Source: Methylotenera mobilis 13 (GTDB lineage Bacteria > Pseudomonadota > Gammaproteobacteria > Burkholderiales > Methylophilaceae). Taken from it: DNA of 64,000 nt. A program made the position numbers and the translations under genes. The notes under the pieces are model-generated. The model was not told the DNA's origin and ran no database searches. It was given only the letters and a program-made list of their open reading frames with translations. Within the stretch, counting starts at the first letter, position 1. Each line of letters opens with the position of its first letter. Positions 37,358 to 46,603 of the stretch are shown in pieces. Where the stretch lies: assembly GCF_000384255.1 (NCBI RefSeq), contig NZ_KB913035.1, forward strand, positions 1,029,362-1,093,361. Direction: 5' to 3'.

Positions 37358-37735
37358 ATGATTTTTGGAATTGGTACAGATGTGGTTGAAGTCGCACGCA
37401 TTAACGACTCTGTTGCAGAGTTTGGTGATACGTTCGCAAAAAAGATTTTGGCAGAAAGTGAAATGCTAAGTTATCAGCAGTCCAATATTAAATCTCGTTT
37501 TTTAGCAAAACGGTTTGCTGCAAAAGAGGCTTTTTCTAAGGCGCTCGGCACCGGGTTAAGAGCTCCTGCCACTTTGCAGAATATCGCAGTTTCCCATGAT
37601 GATTTGGGTAAGCCTATTTTAGTGCTGGCGCCCGTGCTACAAGCATTTTTAGATTCAAAAAATATCAATAAAACACACATTAGTATTAGCGATGAGAAAA
37701 ATTTAGCTGCTGCATTTGTTGTGTTGGAAATGTAA
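37358..37735 (+). CDS. acpS: Holo-[acyl-carrier-protein] synthase
   Basis: 125 residues from ATG 37358 with AAAAGGCG upstream; an in-frame ATG at 37316 lies inside pdxJ and is not used. Family motifs are GIGTDVVEVARI at the start (Asp8) and RFAAKEAFSKALGTG (metal-binding Glu and Lys). It transfers 4'-phosphopantetheine from CoA to acyl carrier protein. Its stop overlaps the next start by one base. Confidence 0.95.
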   Translation: MIFGIGTDVVEVARINDSVAEFGDTFAKKILAESEMLSYQQSNIKSRFLAKRFAAKEAFSKALGTGLRAPATLQNIAVSHDDLGKPILVLAPVLQAFLDSKNINKTHISISDEKNLAAAFVVLEM

Positions 37736-38535
37736 TGGCAGCAACTACGATCGATTTGAATGTACCAGATATTGCGCGTCGTTTTGGAGGCGTTGCTAGG
37801 CTGTATGGTGCAGATGGTTTGGCTAAGTTGCAGTCATCGCATGTTTGTGTCATTGGTATTGGTGGCGTGGGAAGTTGGGCTGCCGAGGCTTTAGCACGCA
37901 ATGCGGTAGGGACAATTACTTTAATCGATCTGGATAACGTAGCGGAGTCTAATGTTAACCGTCAGCTCCATGCCTTAGATCATACCTTCGGCAAAGCTAA
38001 GGTCACTGCAATGCGCGAGCGTATTTTGAGTATTAACCCGTTCGCACAGGTGCATGAAATTGAAGATTTTGTGACTGTTGAAAATGTCAGTGTGATGCTA
38101 AATCCGCCGTATGATTATGTCATTGATTGTATTGATGATGCCAAAGCCAAAATAGCAATCGTGGCTTATTGTCGACAGCACATGCTGGGCTTAGTCACAG
38201 TAGGTGCAGCAGGTGGTAGGCTAGACCCTACACGTATTCAAGTGGCTGATTTGGCTCATGTGTCTGGTGATCGTTTATTGGCGAAAGTGCGTAACCAGTT
38301 GCGTCGAGACCATCAGTTTCCTAAAGCGACTAATTCAAAAAAATCTGATAAATTTGGAATACAGGCAGTCTATTCCGATGAAGAGGTAATTAAACCTAAT
38401 AGCACTTGCGATATAGAGTCTAATGCTGGAGTGACAGGGCTTAACTGTGCGGGTTATGGGTCTAGTGTGTGTGTCACAGCACCATTTGGTTTTACTGCCA
38501 CAGCTTTTGTCCTTAAAGCTTTATTAGCTAAGTAA
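37735..38535 (+). CDS. tcdA: tRNA threonylcarbamoyladenosine dehydratase (TcdA/CsdL)
   Basis: 266 residues. ThiF/E1-like adenylation fold with GIGGVGSWAAEALARN, DLDNVAESNVNRQ and a C-terminal hydrophobic helix. The length and the SNAGVTGLNCAGYGSS segment match TcdA rather than MoeB or ThiF. It dehydrates t6A37 in tRNA to the cyclic form. Translationally linked to acpS by a one-base overlap. Confidence 0.92.
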   Translation: MAATTIDLNVPDIARRFGGVARLYGADGLAKLQSSHVCVIGIGGVGSWAAEALARNAVGTITLIDLDNVAESNVNRQLHALDHTFGKAKVTAMRERILSINPFAQVHEIEDFVTVENVSVMLNPPYDYVIDCIDDAKAKIAIVAYCRQHMLGLVTVGAAGGRLDPTRIQVADLAHVSGDRLLAKVRNQLRRDHQFPKATNSKKSDKFGIQAVYSDEEVIKPNSTCDIESNAGVTGLNCAGYGSSVCVTAPFGFTATAFVLKALLAK

Positions 38536-38634
38536 ATATAGGCTGATTTAATATCTCTGTATTTTCTTTAGCTAAGCGCGCATGATTGATACACATCGTC
38601 GCCCGATAGATGTAAATCATAAATGGGTGGATAT

Positions 38635-39621
38635 ATGAAATTAAGTGACTTCTTAAATCAGTCTTGCGCGAACCTGAATCATGCTGGTCAGTTATCACCG
38701 TTAATCTTGAGCATTGCCGATGCTGGTAAGCAGATTGCAGTTTTGGTTGCAAAAGGTAAGCTAGCCGGCGTTACAAATAAGCTTGATAGTATCAACGTGC
38801 AAGGCGAAGCCCAAATGCAGTTGGATATTAGCAGCCATGATATTTTCATCGATTGTTTATCAACCACTAAATTAGTGGTTGGTGCAGTATCTGAAGAGTT
38901 AGCTTCCCCTTATTACTTTGATGGCTACGCTGTAGATGCCCCATATTTAGTATGTTTTGACCCGCTTGATGGTTCTTCAAATGTTGCATTTGATGGTGTG
39001 GTTGGTTCTATTTTTTCTGTACTACCTGCACCCTTGAATGCTGAGCGCAGTGAGGCCATGTTTTTACAACAAGGTATTCATCAGATTGCCGCTGGCTATG
39101 TGCTGTATGGGCCTGCTACCATGCTAGTGATTACGCTAGGGGCTGGCACACATGCGTTTACCTTAGATCCAGAGACACAGGTATTTGAATTAACGCACCC
39201 TGATTTACAGATTCCAGCACATTATCCAGAGTTTGCAATTAACGCCAGTCGGCAACGCTTTTGGGAGGCGCCTATGCAGCAATATATTGCTGACTGTATC
39301 GCCGGTGAAGAGGGTGTTAGGCAATGTAATTTTAATATGCGATGGATGGCCAGCATGGTGGCGGATATCCACCGCATATTAATGCGAGGTGGCGTATTTC
39401 TTTATCCAAAAGATCGCCAAGTAACAGACCGAGCAGGTCGGTTAAGATTATTATATGAAGTGAACCCGATGAGTATGTTAATTGAGCAGGCTGGCGGGAA
39501 AGCCAGCACGGGTCGTGCATCTGTGTTAGGTTTACAACCGACACAGATTCATCAGCGTGTACCTGCAATATTAGGGTCTATACAAGAAGTCGATTTAATT
39601 GAGCAGTATCATCAGCGGTGA
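38635..39621 (+). CDS. fbp: Fructose-1,6-bisphosphatase class I
   Basis: 328 residues from ATG 38635, with GGTGG just upstream; an in-frame ATG at 38623 overlaps that site. The metal and substrate motifs FDPLDGSSNV and the late LLYEVNPMSMLIEQAGGKAS are intact. It removes the 1-phosphate of fructose 1,6-bisphosphate in gluconeogenesis or sugar-phosphate cycling. It stands 35 bp before a class II aldolase, forming a small sugar-phosphate cluster with tpiA. In a RuMP-cycle methylotroph these steps feed hexose phosphate regeneration. Confidence 0.96.
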   Translation: MKLSDFLNQSCANLNHAGQLSPLILSIADAGKQIAVLVAKGKLAGVTNKLDSINVQGEAQMQLDISSHDIFIDCLSTTKLVVGAVSEELASPYYFDGYAVDAPYLVCFDPLDGSSNVAFDGVVGSIFSVLPAPLNAERSEAMFLQQGIHQIAAGYVLYGPATMLVITLGAGTHAFTLDPETQVFELTHPDLQIPAHYPEFAINASRQRFWEAPMQQYIADCIAGEEGVRQCNFNMRWMASMVADIHRILMRGGVFLYPKDRQVTDRAGRLRLLYEVNPMSMLIEQAGGKASTGRASVLGLQPTQIHQRVPAILGSIQEVDLIEQYHQR

Positions 39622-39656
39622 GGTTTTTAAACTGAGTTGTCATTAAGGGGCGTTCT

Positions 39657-40700
39657 ATGGCGATGATATCTTTAAGGCAATTATTAGATCATGCCGCCGA
39701 GCATGATTATGGGTTGCCTGCATTTAATATCAATAATATGGAACAGATACATTCGATTCTGCTGGCAGCCAATGAGGTAGATAGTCCTGTTATTTTACAA
39801 GCTTCTGCTGGTGCACGCGGGTATGCAGGTGAGCCGTTTTTAAGGAAAATGGTTGAGGCTGCGATTGAGCAATACCCGCATATCCCTATTTGTATGCATC
39901 AAGATCACGGTGCATCACCTGCGGTGTGCCAAATGGCTATTCGGAGCGGATTTTCTAGTGTGATGATGGATGGGTCATTATTGTCTGATGCTAAGACCCC
40001 AGCTAGCTATGAATACAATGTGGAGGTAACTAAGCGCGTGGTCGAGTTTGCACACGCCGTGGGCGTTTCTGTTGAGGGTGAACTGGGCTGTTTAGGCTCG
40101 TTAGAAACTGGGCAGGCAGGTGATGAAGATGGTAGTGGTGCAGTAGGCATGTTGAGTGAATCGCAATTGCTGACAGATCCTGATGAGGCGGCGGCCTTTG
40201 TGGCTGCAACTAAAGTGGATGCCTTAGCCATTGCCATCGGAACCAGTCACGGCGCTTATAAATTCAGCAGGCCACCCACAGGAGATACACTTGCTATTGA
40301 TCGCATTAAAGCGATTCATGCACGCATCCCTAATACACATTTAGTGATGCATGGCTCCTCAAGCGTTTCACAAGACTCATTGGAGATGATTAGGAAATAT
40401 GGCGGGAAAATCAAAGAAACCTATGGAGTGCCAGTATCGCAAATTGTAGAAGGCATTAAAAATGGCGTGAGAAAAGTGAATATAGATACAGATATACGCT
40501 TAGCCATGACGGCAGCCATTAGAGAAAGCATGGCCTTGCACCCAGAGGATTTTGATCCACGTATCTATTTTAAATCTGCCATCTTGGCAGCACAGCAATT
40601 ATGTAAAGACCGTTTTGAAGCGTTTGGAAGCGCTGGGCGTGCTAGCCAGATTAAAGTGGTATCAATGGAACAGATGGCTGCGCGCTATACCAAGGATTAA
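39657..40700 (+). CDS. fba: Fructose-bisphosphate aldolase class II (Calvin-cycle subtype)
   Basis: 347 residues. The zinc and substrate residues occur in [27 protein letters not shown] and the late MHGSSSVS and [13 protein letters not shown] segments. The sequence pattern matches the CbbA/Fba subtype of class II enzymes. It cleaves or forms fructose 1,6-bisphosphate. The start has AAGGGGCG upstream; the gene ends 3 bases before tpiA. Confidence 0.95.
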   Translation: MAMISLRQLLDHAAEHDYGLPAFNINNMEQIHSILLAANEVDSPVILQASAGARGYAGEPFLRKMVEAAIEQYPHIPICMHQDHGASPAVCQMAIRSGFSSVMMDGSLLSDAKTPASYEYNVEVTKRVVEFAHAVGVSVEGELGCLGSLETGQAGDEDGSGAVGMLSESQLLTDPDEAAAFVAATKVDALAIAIGTSHGAYKFSRPPTGDTLAIDRIKAIHARIPNTHLVMHGSSSVSQDSLEMIRKYGGKIKETYGVPVSQIVEGIKNGVRKVNIDTDIRLAMTAAIRESMALHPEDFDPRIYFKSAILAAQQLCKDRFEAFGSAGRASQIKVVSMEQMAARYTKD

Positions 40701-40703
40701 TCA

Positions 40704-41504
40704 ATGAACAGTTCGCGGCGAGGCTTGATTGTAGGTAATTGGAAACTGCATGGAACCCTTGAAGGTAATCGTGATTTATTGTTGCAATTAATAGCCAACT
40801 TTAAAGATTTGAATGCAGTCGATTTTGCAGTATGTTTACCTTATGTGTATCTGTTTCAGGCGCAACAGCTACTGGCTGGTAGTAATATTCTGTGGGGATC
40901 GCAGAATGTGAGTCAATATGATGAAGGTGCCTACACCTCTTGCATTTCAGCCGCCATGATTGCAGAATTTGGTTGTCAATATGTGATTCTTGCGCACTCT
41001 GAGCGACGAATGCTTAGGCTGGAAAGTTATGAAGTGACTGCTCAGCGTCTTTTACGCGCATTAGAGGGCGGCTTAACGCCAATTTACTGTGTAGGTGAGG
41101 CGCAAGCTGAACGTGATGCAGGGTTGGCTGAAGATACGGTTAAGAAGCAGGTGCTCAACATGTTGCACAGTTTGGATGACGATGCGTTTGCTCGTGCCAA
41201 ACAATATAATATGGTTGTGGCTTATGAGCCAGTCTGGGCGATCGGTACGGGTCAACATGCAAGCCCGCAACAAGCACAATCAATGCATGCTTATATCCGG
41301 CAACTGATTGCCACCAGAGCGCCTGATTTTGCACAGCACATACGGATTATTTATGGCGGAAGCCTAAGCGCTGATAATGCAGATGCAATGCTGAAAATGC
41401 CTGATATTGATGGTGCATTACTTGGGCGCTCTGCATTAGTAGCAGAAGCGTTTACAGAAATTGGCCGTATCGCTAATGACTTAGCTTTAGAAGCGCATCA
41501 GTAA
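40704..41504 (+). CDS. tpiA: Triosephosphate isomerase, divergent
   Basis: 266 residues. The catalytic residues are present: Asn and Lys in GNWKLHG, His in LAHSERR, Glu in AYEPVWAIGTG, and the phosphate loop YGGSLSADNA. Several usual positions differ: LAHSERRML replaces the common GHSERR, and the following segment lacks the usual GE dipeptide. This suggests a divergent or second tpiA copy. It starts 3 bases after fba, so the two are co-translated. Its predicted role is interconversion of the aldolase products. Confidence 0.9.
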   Translation: MNSSRRGLIVGNWKLHGTLEGNRDLLLQLIANFKDLNAVDFAVCLPYVYLFQAQQLLAGSNILWGSQNVSQYDEGAYTSCISAAMIAEFGCQYVILAHSERRMLRLESYEVTAQRLLRALEGGLTPIYCVGEAQAERDAGLAEDTVKKQVLNMLHSLDDDAFARAKQYNMVVAYEPVWAIGTGQHASPQQAQSMHAYIRQLIATRAPDFAQHIRIIYGGSLSADNADAMLKMPDIDGALLGRSALVAEAFTEIGRIANDLALEAHQ

Positions 41505-41547
41505 GCCTAAATACTGAACCTATAGTAAAGGCAGTAGTCATTGTTAA

Positions 41548-41712
41548 ATGTCTCAAGCCACCCATCTCTCATTTAAAGGTAATAAATCTTATCTTCCTAG
41601 CAAACTTTGCGTGCAATGTGGACGCACCATGACATGGCGTAAGTCATGGTCTAAAAATTGGGATTCTGTTAAATACTGTTCAAACACATGTAAGCAAAGC
41701 GCAAAAAAATGA
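41548..41712 (+). CDS. DUF2256 small zinc-ribbon-like protein
   Basis: 54 residues, short enough to be missed by simple ORF cut-offs. Cysteines form a CVQCGR...YCSNTC pattern (Cys21, Cys24, Cys43, Cys47), and the WRKSWSKNWDSVKYCS segment is the DUF2256 signature. A small metal-binding domain is likely. The stop codon overlaps the ATG of the photolyase-like gene as ATGA, so the two are translationally coupled. DUF2256 often stands next to such photolyase-related genes; the functional link is not known. Confidence 0.9.
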   Translation: MSQATHLSFKGNKSYLPSKLCVQCGRTMTWRKSWSKNWDSVKYCSNTCKQSAKK

Positions 41713-43256
41713 TGAGAAATGTAATCGTGATATTGGGTGACCAACTCAATTTGGATAACCCAGCATTAGAAGGGTTTAACCATCAGCAGGATATGGTGTT
41801 GATGATAGAGGCGCCAAATGAGTCGACGCATGTATGGTCACACAAAGCACGTATTGCATTGTTTTTATCAGCGATGCGTCATTTTGCAGAAACCTTGCAA
41901 GGTCAGCATTATCCCTTACGCTATTTAAAGCTAGGTGATCATGATTATATTGATTTAGCCAGTGCATGGTTAGCTTTGCTATCAGAATATGACCCGCAAC
42001 AAATCATCGTTTGTGAGACGGGAGATTATAGGGTTTTAAAAGTGCTAGAGGATTGTGCATCAACATTAAATAAACGGCTGATCGTGCGAGATGATACGTT
42101 TTTCTTATGTAGCCAGGCGGACTTTAAGCGTTGGACCGGACAAGGTAAACAGTTGCGCATGGAGTATTTCTATCGATACATGCGCAAACGCTACCAAGTG
42201 TTGATGGCGGGTGAAGAGCCTATTGGTGGAAAGTGGAATTATGACCACGAAAACCGGAAATCTTTTAGTAAGGATGGCCCACAAAACATTCCAGCTGTTC
42301 CCCAGTTCGAAATAGACCAAATTACTCAAGCAGTTTTTGCTGATGTTGAGCGATTCTTTCCAGAGCACCCTGGTAAGCTGGATCATTTCTGTTGGCCAGT
42401 CACACGAGCGCAAGCACTATTATTTTTGCAATACTTTATAGCGACTAAATTAGTTGATTTTGGTGTGCATCAAGATGCAATGTGGCAAAGTGATTTAGCC
42501 TCAGGTGCGTTTTTATGGCACTCATTACTAGCCTCATCCCTCAATTTAAAACTGCTGCACCCAAAAGAAGTGATTGACGCAGTAGAGCAAGCTTATGAAA
42601 AAAACAATTTACCTTTAGCCAGCGTAGAGGGGTTTGTTCGGCAAATACTAGGGTGGCGAGAGTTTATCCGCGGACTATATTGGCTAGATATGCCTGCCAT
42701 GGCTCAAGCTAACCACTATGAGCATCAGCGAGATTTACCAAATTGGTACTGGACAGGTAAAACCAATATGAATTGCATGCGTCAAACTATTACGCAGACT
42801 ATGCAGTATGGATACGCACATCATATTCAGCGCCTCATGGTAACGGGCATGTTCGGTTTATTAGCAGAAATTGAGCCTAAACAAGTTGCAGATTGGTATT
42901 TAGCAGTCTATGTTGATGCGGTCGATTGGGTTGAGTTACCCAATGTAATCGGTATGGCTTTACACGCAAATGGTGGAAGATTTACAAGCAAACCTTACAT
43001 TGCCAGTGGCGCTTACATTAAGCGCATGAGTAATTACTGCAATAGTTGCAGTTACCAGCCAGAGATTAAAACTTCTGCAAAAGCTTGCCCTGTGACTACG
43101 CTATACTGGAACTTTCTCATCAAGCATGAGCAAGTGATGCTCAATAATCCAAGAACAGTGCTAATGGTTAAAAATCTTAATCGATTTAATCATGAAGAAA
43201 AGATATTGATTCAACAGAAAGCCCAGCAGGTCTTAGATGCACTTGATGAAATTTAA
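41709..43256 (+). CDS. phrB: FeS-type cryptochrome/photolyase-related protein (FeS-BCP, CryPro group)
   Basis: 515 residues. The N-terminal LGDQLNLDNPAL segment, the FAD-binding helical domain (MRQTITQTMQYGYAHHIQRLMVTGMFGLL, in part) and VDWVELPNVIGMALHANGG are typical of the deoxyribodipyrimidine photolyase-related family. Late cysteines (YCNSCSYQ and KACPV) plus an upstream one give ligands for a [4Fe-4S] cluster. Members repair (6-4) photoproducts or act as blue-light sensors. The gene is coupled to a DUF2256 partner upstream. Which activity applies here cannot be told from sequence. Confidence 0.9.
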   Translation: MMRNVIVILGDQLNLDNPALEGFNHQQDMVLMIEAPNESTHVWSHKARIALFLSAMRHFAETLQGQHYPLRYLKLGDHDYIDLASAWLALLSEYDPQQIIVCETGDYRVLKVLEDCASTLNKRLIVRDDTFFLCSQADFKRWTGQGKQLRMEYFYRYMRKRYQVLMAGEEPIGGKWNYDHENRKSFSKDGPQNIPAVPQFEIDQITQAVFADVERFFPEHPGKLDHFCWPVTRAQALLFLQYFIATKLVDFGVHQDAMWQSDLASGAFLWHSLLASSLNLKLLHPKEVIDAVEQAYEKNNLPLASVEGFVRQILGWREFIRGLYWLDMPAMAQANHYEHQRDLPNWYWTGKTNMNCMRQTITQTMQYGYAHHIQRLMVTGMFGLLAEIEPKQVADWYLAVYVDAVDWVELPNVIGMALHANGGRFTSKPYIASGAYIKRMSNYCNSCSYQPEIKTSAKACPVTTLYWNFLIKHEQVMLNNPRTVLMVKNLNRFNHEEKILIQQKAQQVLDALDEI

Positions 43257-43358
43257 GAGTATATTGACGCTAGCTAGGTATTGATGGCTTATGTGAATTT
43301 TCATGATACTGTCATAATTGGCAACTATGCTGAATGAAATAATTAATTAAAAAATATC

Positions 43359-45437
43359 ATGCGTTCAGTTAACTCTCCTCTCAAATTACTCAATCGAGAT
43401 ATCAGCATACTTGCGTTCAATGCGCGTGTGTTGAGTCTTGCGCAAAACACAGAGTATCCTCTGTTAGAGCGTTTACGTTTTCTTTGTATCGTATCATCTA
43501 ATCTGGATGAGTTTTTTGAAGTGCGCGCTGCACCACATGTGGATGCTATGCGTGATAATGAAAAAAAGACAGATGTTAATGTCCAAAGCTATTTAGAGAT
43601 ATCTAAAGCTGCCCATACTCTAGTGGAAAAACAGTATGAAATCTTTAACACAGATTTAATGCCTGCTTTAGCTAGTCAGGGTGTACATTTGGTCTCTCAT
43701 GGTGACCGCACAATCGAGCAAAAGCGTTGGGTAGCACGTTATTTTGAGTCTAATGTCCGTCCTTTATTGGTGCCGGTTGCACTTGACCCGTCTCATCCTT
43801 TTCCGCAAGTTGCTAACAAATCACTCAACTTTATTGTGTCATTAGGTGGCACAGATGCTTTTGGTCGCAATAATAATATTGCCATTGTGAAAGTCCCAAG
43901 AGCGCTACCTCGATTAATTAAACTGCCCAAAAATCTCAGCGGCAAGCAACAAAAATTTGTTTCATTGTCTAGCATCATACGTGCGCACTTAGCTAGCTTA
44001 TTCGCCGGCCGAGAAGTGCTGTGCTTCTCACAGTTTAGAGTGACCCGACACTCAGACTTAGCCGTTGATGAAGAGGATGTTAAAAACTTGCGTACTGCCC
44101 TCCGAAAAGGCTTAGTGCAACGGCACTTTGGTGAGGCCGTGAGGCTAGAGGTATCACATGGATGTGATGAAAAGTTAGCGAAATTACTCTTACAACAATT
44201 TGACTTACCTAAGCAATCGCTTTATCGCGTGAATGGTTTGGTGAACTTAGCGCGCTTGATGCAATTAGCAGATTTAGCTGAGGGTGATCATCTTAAATTT
44301 AAGCCTTATGAGCCACAAATCAGCCAGCAGTTAGTGCCAAATCAATCATTTTTCACCCAGCTTAAACAGCAAGATATTCTGATTCATCAGCCCTACGAGA
44401 GCTTTGAATCGGTGATTGATTTCTTGCGTGAAGCGGTGAACGACCCGGATGTACTTTCCATCCAGCAAACTATCTACCGCACAGGTTCAGACCCGCGCAT
44501 GCTGAAACTACTACAAGAGGCTGTGCGTCGTGGTAAAGAGGTAATGGCTGTTGTTGAACTGAAAGCTAGGTTTGATGAAGAGGCAAATATTAACTGGGCA
44601 GAAGATTTAGAGTCTGTAGGCGCACAAGTAGTTTATGGTATTGTAGGGCTGAAAACACATGCAAAAATGTTGCTGGTCATGCGCCGTGAGGCAGGTGGAC
44701 TTAAATATTATGGACATGTTTCTACTGGCAACTATAACCCACGCACAGCGCGTTTATATACCGATGTGAGTATGCTGACGGCCGATGCGCAGATTACTCG
44801 TGATATGGAGCATTTGTTTAGACATATCGCTAGCCAAGTAAAACTACCTCGCATGCAGAAACTGTTGGTTGCACCTTTTAATTTGCATAAACAGATGCTT
44901 GCCAAGATTAGGTCTGCCGAGCTTAGTGCAAAAGCTGGCAATGCTGCTTCCATTATTTTAAAAATGAATGCATTAACTGATGAAGCTCTAGTGAAGGCAT
45001 TGGTAAAAGCAGGGCGTGCCGGTGTACAAATTGATCTGATTCTACGCGGTGCTTGTATTTTACCGATTGATGCGCCTGGACTAGAGGGGCGCATTCGTGT
45101 CCGTTCAGTCATTGGGCGATTGCTAGAACATTCCCGCGTGTTTTATTTCAAAATTGCAGAGGTTGAGCACATGTGGCTATCCAGCGCAGACTGGATGAAT
45201 CGTAACATGATGCGTCGCGTAGAAATTGCATGGCCAATTACTGATGCAAAAAATCGCGGGCGTATCTTGCAAGAGTGCTGCCAAATGTACTTAGACGATA
45301 ATCATGATGCTTGGATATTAAATGCCGATGGTAGTTACCAGCCTATTGCATCACAGATGCATAGTCGAACCAAATCTGGTGAGCCTGTTCGTATTTATAG
45401 CGCACAATTACAACTTTTGCAGAAATATACGGATTAA
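43359..45437 (+). CDS. ppk1: Polyphosphate kinase 1
   Basis: 692 residues, full length. Motifs include SSNLDEFFEVRA near the start, the FLREAVNDPDVLSIQQTIYRTG segment, and the phospho-histidine region GLKTHAKMLLV. Late ATP-site segments such as YGHVSTGNYNPRTARLYTD are intact. It makes inorganic polyphosphate from ATP. The downstream sixA, and a Ppx exopolyphosphatase about 2.9 kb further on the other strand, complete a polyphosphate neighbourhood. Confidence 0.97.
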   Translation: MRSVNSPLKLLNRDISILAFNARVLSLAQNTEYPLLERLRFLCIVSSNLDEFFEVRAAPHVDAMRDNEKKTDVNVQSYLEISKAAHTLVEKQYEIFNTDLMPALASQGVHLVSHGDRTIEQKRWVARYFESNVRPLLVPVALDPSHPFPQVANKSLNFIVSLGGTDAFGRNNNIAIVKVPRALPRLIKLPKNLSGKQQKFVSLSSIIRAHLASLFAGREVLCFSQFRVTRHSDLAVDEEDVKNLRTALRKGLVQRHFGEAVRLEVSHGCDEKLAKLLLQQFDLPKQSLYRVNGLVNLARLMQLADLAEGDHLKFKPYEPQISQQLVPNQSFFTQLKQQDILIHQPYESFESVIDFLREAVNDPDVLSIQQTIYRTGSDPRMLKLLQEAVRRGKEVMAVVELKARFDEEANINWAEDLESVGAQVVYGIVGLKTHAKMLLVMRREAGGLKYYGHVSTGNYNPRTARLYTDVSMLTADAQITRDMEHLFRHIASQVKLPRMQKLLVAPFNLHKQMLAKIRSAELSAKAGNAASIILKMNALTDEALVKALVKAGRAGVQIDLILRGACILPIDAPGLEGRIRVRSVIGRLLEHSRVFYFKIAEVEHMWLSSADWMNRNMMRRVEIAWPITDAKNRGRILQECCQMYLDDNHDAWILNADGSYQPIASQMHSRTKSGEPVRIYSAQLQLLQKYTD

Positions 45438-45457
45438 ATAAACTGGTTAAATCAATC

Positions 45458-45931
45458 ATGGCGAACTTAATCATTTGGCGACATGCCGAGGCAGAGGCGC
45501 AAAGTGAATCAGGTCACGATAGTGACCGTGCATTAACCAAACGCGGTCATAAGGATGCTGCCAAAGTTGCCAAATGGCTACATAAACACATGCCGGATCA
45601 AGTAGACCTACTGTGCAGTCCTGCGCAACGTTGTTTGCAAACTGCACAAGCTTTGCATGATTTAAACCATGCTGAAATCAAAATAGCTGATTTTTTAAGT
45701 GTGGATAGCAATGTTGCGCGCATCATTAAAGATATATCAAATCTGAGTGACACTCAAACCATCTTAATGGTAGGGCATCAGCCTAACCTTGGTTGGTTAA
45801 TCAGTAAGTTTTTGGGCGCAAACGAAAGTGCATGTACGGTTAAAAAAGGCGCTGTTTGGTGGTTAAAGCAGCGCAAAGTTGGTCACTCGTCACATTATTA
45901 TATTCATGCGGTTATTCAGCCTCATTTTTAA
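45458..45931 (+). CDS. sixA: Phosphohistidine phosphatase SixA-like
   Basis: 157 residues, a histidine phosphatase of the phosphoglycerate mutase-like superfamily. The active site is WRHAEAE with His9, and MVGHQPNLG supplies the second His. It lies 20 bp after ppk1. SixA removes phosphate from histidine phosphotransfer proteins, but members next to ppk1 may have another phosphate-related role. Substrate is not predictable. Confidence 0.9.
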   Translation: MANLIIWRHAEAEAQSESGHDSDRALTKRGHKDAAKVAKWLHKHMPDQVDLLCSPAQRCLQTAQALHDLNHAEIKIADFLSVDSNVARIIKDISNLSDTQTILMVGHQPNLGWLISKFLGANESACTVKKGAVWWLKQRKVGHSSHYYIHAVIQPHF

Positions 45932-46175
45932 ACACTCAGTATTGTTTCTTGAGATAATCTCATCGATACGCGTGCTAGTTATCTAGCCGCACATACTTGT
46001 ATACACTAATGTTTAACTGTGTTAACTTAGAGCTGTAGGCATATTACGATGCATCTATTTGATGATCTTAATAGCTGACCTATTTATACCATTTCAGTGA
46101 GCTAAAAGATTTAAAGCGTCTTTCTAACTAAATTTTATGGATGTTTAGAAATTTTAATGATAAGGAGTACTTACT

Positions 46176-46571
46176 ATGGTTTTAGTTAAACGTTTTTTCA
46201 GTGCCTTTCTTGCGGCTTCAATTTTATTTACAGGGTCTATTCAAACAGTGCAAGCTGCGATGATTAGTTCAGAGCAAGTGGCTGAGCAAGCTTTTACAGG
46301 GTCTGCTGATCAAGATCGTGCGCGTATTATCAGTGCATTGTCACGTGAAGACGTTCAGGTTGCGCTAGTAGAGCGTGGCATTGATCCAGTACAAGCGCGT
46401 GAGCGTGTTGCGTCTTTAACAGACGAAGAAGCGAGTGCAATGGCATCACAAATTGAAAATGCACCTGCTGGCGGTATTATTGGTGCGATTGTCTTAGTGT
46501 TCCTCGTGTTGTTGTTAACTGATATTTTAGGCTTTACTAAAATCTTCCCGTTCACACGTTCTATTCGTTAA
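46176..46571 (+). CDS. PA2779 family small membrane protein
   Basis: 131 residues. A signal peptide (cleavage near QAAM) and a C-terminal membrane helix (GGIIGAIVLVFLVLLLTDILG, in part) with a charged end (FPFTRSIR) flank a helical domain (ISALSREDVQVALVERGIDP). AAGGAG lies before the start. This matches the PA2779-type proteins found next to the PA2778-type peptidase in many bacteria, as here. Function is unknown; the pair may act together at the envelope. Confidence 0.85.
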   Translation: MVLVKRFFSAFLAASILFTGSIQTVQAAMISSEQVAEQAFTGSADQDRARIISALSREDVQVALVERGIDPVQARERVASLTDEEASAMASQIENAPAGGIIGAIVLVFLVLLLTDILGFTKIFPFTRSIR

Positions 46572-46603
46572 TCAAAAGCGCATTTAGCTTTAGGTAGTGT
46601 AGA

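Noticed and set aside
38864-38884. Near-palindrome ACCACTAAATTAGTGGT in fbp
   Set aside because: It lies within coding sequence of conserved protein and is explained by codon choice; no regulatory context.
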